Part shown: positions 62,850-64,000 of the stretch, piece by piece
Layout of the letters: each line of letters begins with the position of its first letter
Position numbering within the stretch: the first letter of the stretch is position 1
DNA from: Anodontia alba
Taxonomy: Eukaryota > Mollusca > Bivalvia > Lucinida > Lucinidae
Length of the DNA: 64,000 nt
NCBI GenBank assembly: GCA_964016985.1
Contig: OZ024837.1
Coordinates: forward strand, 34,751,622-34,815,621
Direction: 5' to 3'
The notes under the pieces: generated by a model
Told to the model about the DNA's origin: nothing
What the model saw: only the letters and a program-made list of their open reading frames with translations
Database searches by the model: none
Made by a program: the position numbers and the translations under genes

Positions 62850-62995
62850 CTTTTGTTTCTTTAGGCTGTGCGTCGTGATTGTAGCATTTCCCGTTTTCCT
62901 GCACAGGCACAACCATTAACAACACAAGAGCAGATACCAAAGAAACTGTCACGAGGACGTACATGAGAAGAAAATCAGTAGTAAGAATAAAGGAA
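62850..62995 (-). repeat. Dispersed repeat N, inverted fragment
   Basis: GGCTGTGCGTCGTGATTGTA, GCATTTCCCG is the N terminus in reverse, facing the previous copy. Confidence 0.5.
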
Positions 62996-62999
62996 ACAG

Positions 63000-63258
63000 G
63001 ATGATATTTTTTGTAGATTTTCGCCATTGTTTGACAAGGGAGACAAAGTTTGTGACTTCCTGTTTCAATTTCTGCACACTAAGTCCCTTCTTCGGAAAAG
63101 AGACCTACTCTAAAAGAAAAGAATTTGCTCCCACAGGGAGCAAATTCTTTTCTTTTAGAGTAAGTCTCTTTTTCTTTTAGAGTAAGTCTCTTTTCAGAAG
63201 AGAGCAATCAGAATTTTGACAGTTGTTTCCCCTGAGAGTGTATCCGTTCGCCTTTAAA
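63000..63258 (+). mobile_element. Family J MITE, complete
   Basis: TTTTCGCCATTGTTTGACAA, GGGAGACAAAGTTTGTGACT, perfect hairpin AAAAGAAAAGAATTTGCTCC, CACAGG and complement, end GAGAGTGTATCCGTTCGCCT, TTAAA. After the hairpin, CTTTTAGAGTAAGTCTCTTT occurs twice (63153-63195). Confidence 0.82.
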
Positions 63259-63276
63259 TGATAATACAGTCAAGTG

Positions 63277-63350
63277 AAGATAGCCAGGAAATGGCCCAAT
63301 AACGAAGACACAGCCTTCCCGATAAAATAAATGCAGATCAAAACAAGACA
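63277..63350 (+). repeat. Dispersed repeat N, fragment
   Basis: AGCCAGGAAATGGCCCAATA, ACGAAGACACAGCCTTCCCG. Confidence 0.5.
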
Positions 63351-63540
63351 TCTTCATACGGTAAATTGTCCTTGGTACCGAAACCGGAAGTCAGACGAAC
63401 ACAATAACAGTTATTGTGGCTATGGGCATGGATAAGGAAGCCTTTCTGGTGACGTCAAGGTAGCTTTGTCATTTTCGTAAACATTTCAGAAAATTATTAA
63501 TTATTTTTTTAACCACCGTTTGAAAATTGTCACTGTTACT

Positions 63541-63640
63541 GTATTTATTTATTTGTTTGAGTTGTGGTTTTACGGTCCAATCAACTCATTAGGGTCATGT
63601 CGAGCGCGGTAAAATTGTTCCTGGGCACGCTTAGAAGATC
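63541..63640 (-). mobile_element. SINE S1, 3' fragment
   Basis: Reverse complement of the S1 tail: TTATTTGTTTGAGTTGTGGT, TTTACGGTCCAATCAACTCA, GGGTCATGTCGAGCGCGGT. Confidence 0.65.
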
Positions 63641-64000
63641 TCCACACGGACTGAACATTTATATGTTTTTACCACTGAGGAAGCTGAGCGCAAGGGTTGG
63701 GATCCCGTGAAGCTAGCTTAAGCCCCAGCCCCCAACAATTCATTAGTGACCGTTCCAAGGCGATACTTTCATTGTGATACTTTTTGTTAATTGTTATGTA
63801 GTATTTCACTATCTAATGTTATTCTTTTAGCACTAATGTAAGTTGATGATAGATTCAGTTAAGTTTGGGTAATAGAGTTCCCGGCTTTTTGGGAAAGAGT
63901 TGCCAACTCTTCTTGCTATCTGTTCATTTTGTGGCTACTTTATTGTATTTGTCTGTCTTTTCCTTTTGTGTTGGAGGCTTGTTTTGGATCTGATTGTATG
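63641..64000 (-). repeat. Dispersed repeat N, running off the window
   Basis: AGTGACCGTTCCAAGGCGAT matches the far end of N (compare 20.21 kb). The T/G-rich remainder resembles the 20.2-20.5 kb copy. Confidence 0.45.

Overview
This 64 kb window looks like intergenic or intronic DNA from an animal nuclear genome. It is AT-rich and carries short inverted-repeat elements, tRNA-derived SINEs, microsatellites and satellite-like arrays. I see no bacterial-style operons, no rRNA or true tRNA gene, and no complete protein-coding gene. The style (very dense short non-autonomous DNA transposons, many TACATGTA-type words) suits a marine invertebrate, most likely a bivalve mollusc. That attribution is inference and needs a database search. 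Most long open frames here begin at non-ATG codons or run through palindromes and tandem repeats, so they are not genes.

The content is best read as layers of MITE-like elements. The family letters are my own. A (25 copies, about 275 bp, ends CATNACGAAAACATGCC) has a near-perfect central hairpin. I (about 360 bp, CAGTCGAAC ends, TA target) looks pogo/Tigger-like. C, D, F and K are flanked by TTAA. G and H are about 230 bp cruciform families. J has a purine-rich hairpin. B is a 100 bp near-palindrome. T is a 250 bp element with 9-bp target duplications. E is a 0.5-0.6 kb element with palindromic ends, and W is a 1.39 kb ACGTT-rich element inserted in one E copy. X, V, Y, Z and L are further fold-backs. 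N, M, Q, R and AB are dispersed repeats that often serve as landing sites. Two SINE types carry pol III promoter boxes.

Layout: 0-8 kb holds H/M/G fragments and C, I, A and B copies, including a 191-bp duplication that contains half of an A copy. 8.0-8.15 kb is a (CA)n tract. 9-13.7 kb has A nested in I, J/Q, G, K, D and an interrupted SINE. 14-24 kb has B (one copy in a 222-bp tandem duplication), T nested in M, the V fold-back and several N copies. 25.6-27.3 kb is a CpG-rich tandem array (P) interrupted by G. 27.6-32.6 kb holds H, D, J and A copies. 32.95-35.17 kb is a 37-bp satellite-like array (O) with higher-order structure. 35-51 kb has more H, A, C, J, M and T copies, three I copies in one N repeat, and E1 carrying an inserted D. 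52.3-57.4 kb is the most informative nest: E2 (with W and a deleted D), a SINE with a (TAA)n tail, A copies, E3 (an empty site for D) and split R. 57.58-57.97 kb holds the best exon-like open frame. 58-64 kb has A, J, U, F, H, K and N copies.

Three patterns stand out. Families with unrelated ends share the same central palindromes. Rearrangement breakpoints repeatedly fall at palindrome centres. The nested copies let target sites be read directly by comparing filled and empty copies.
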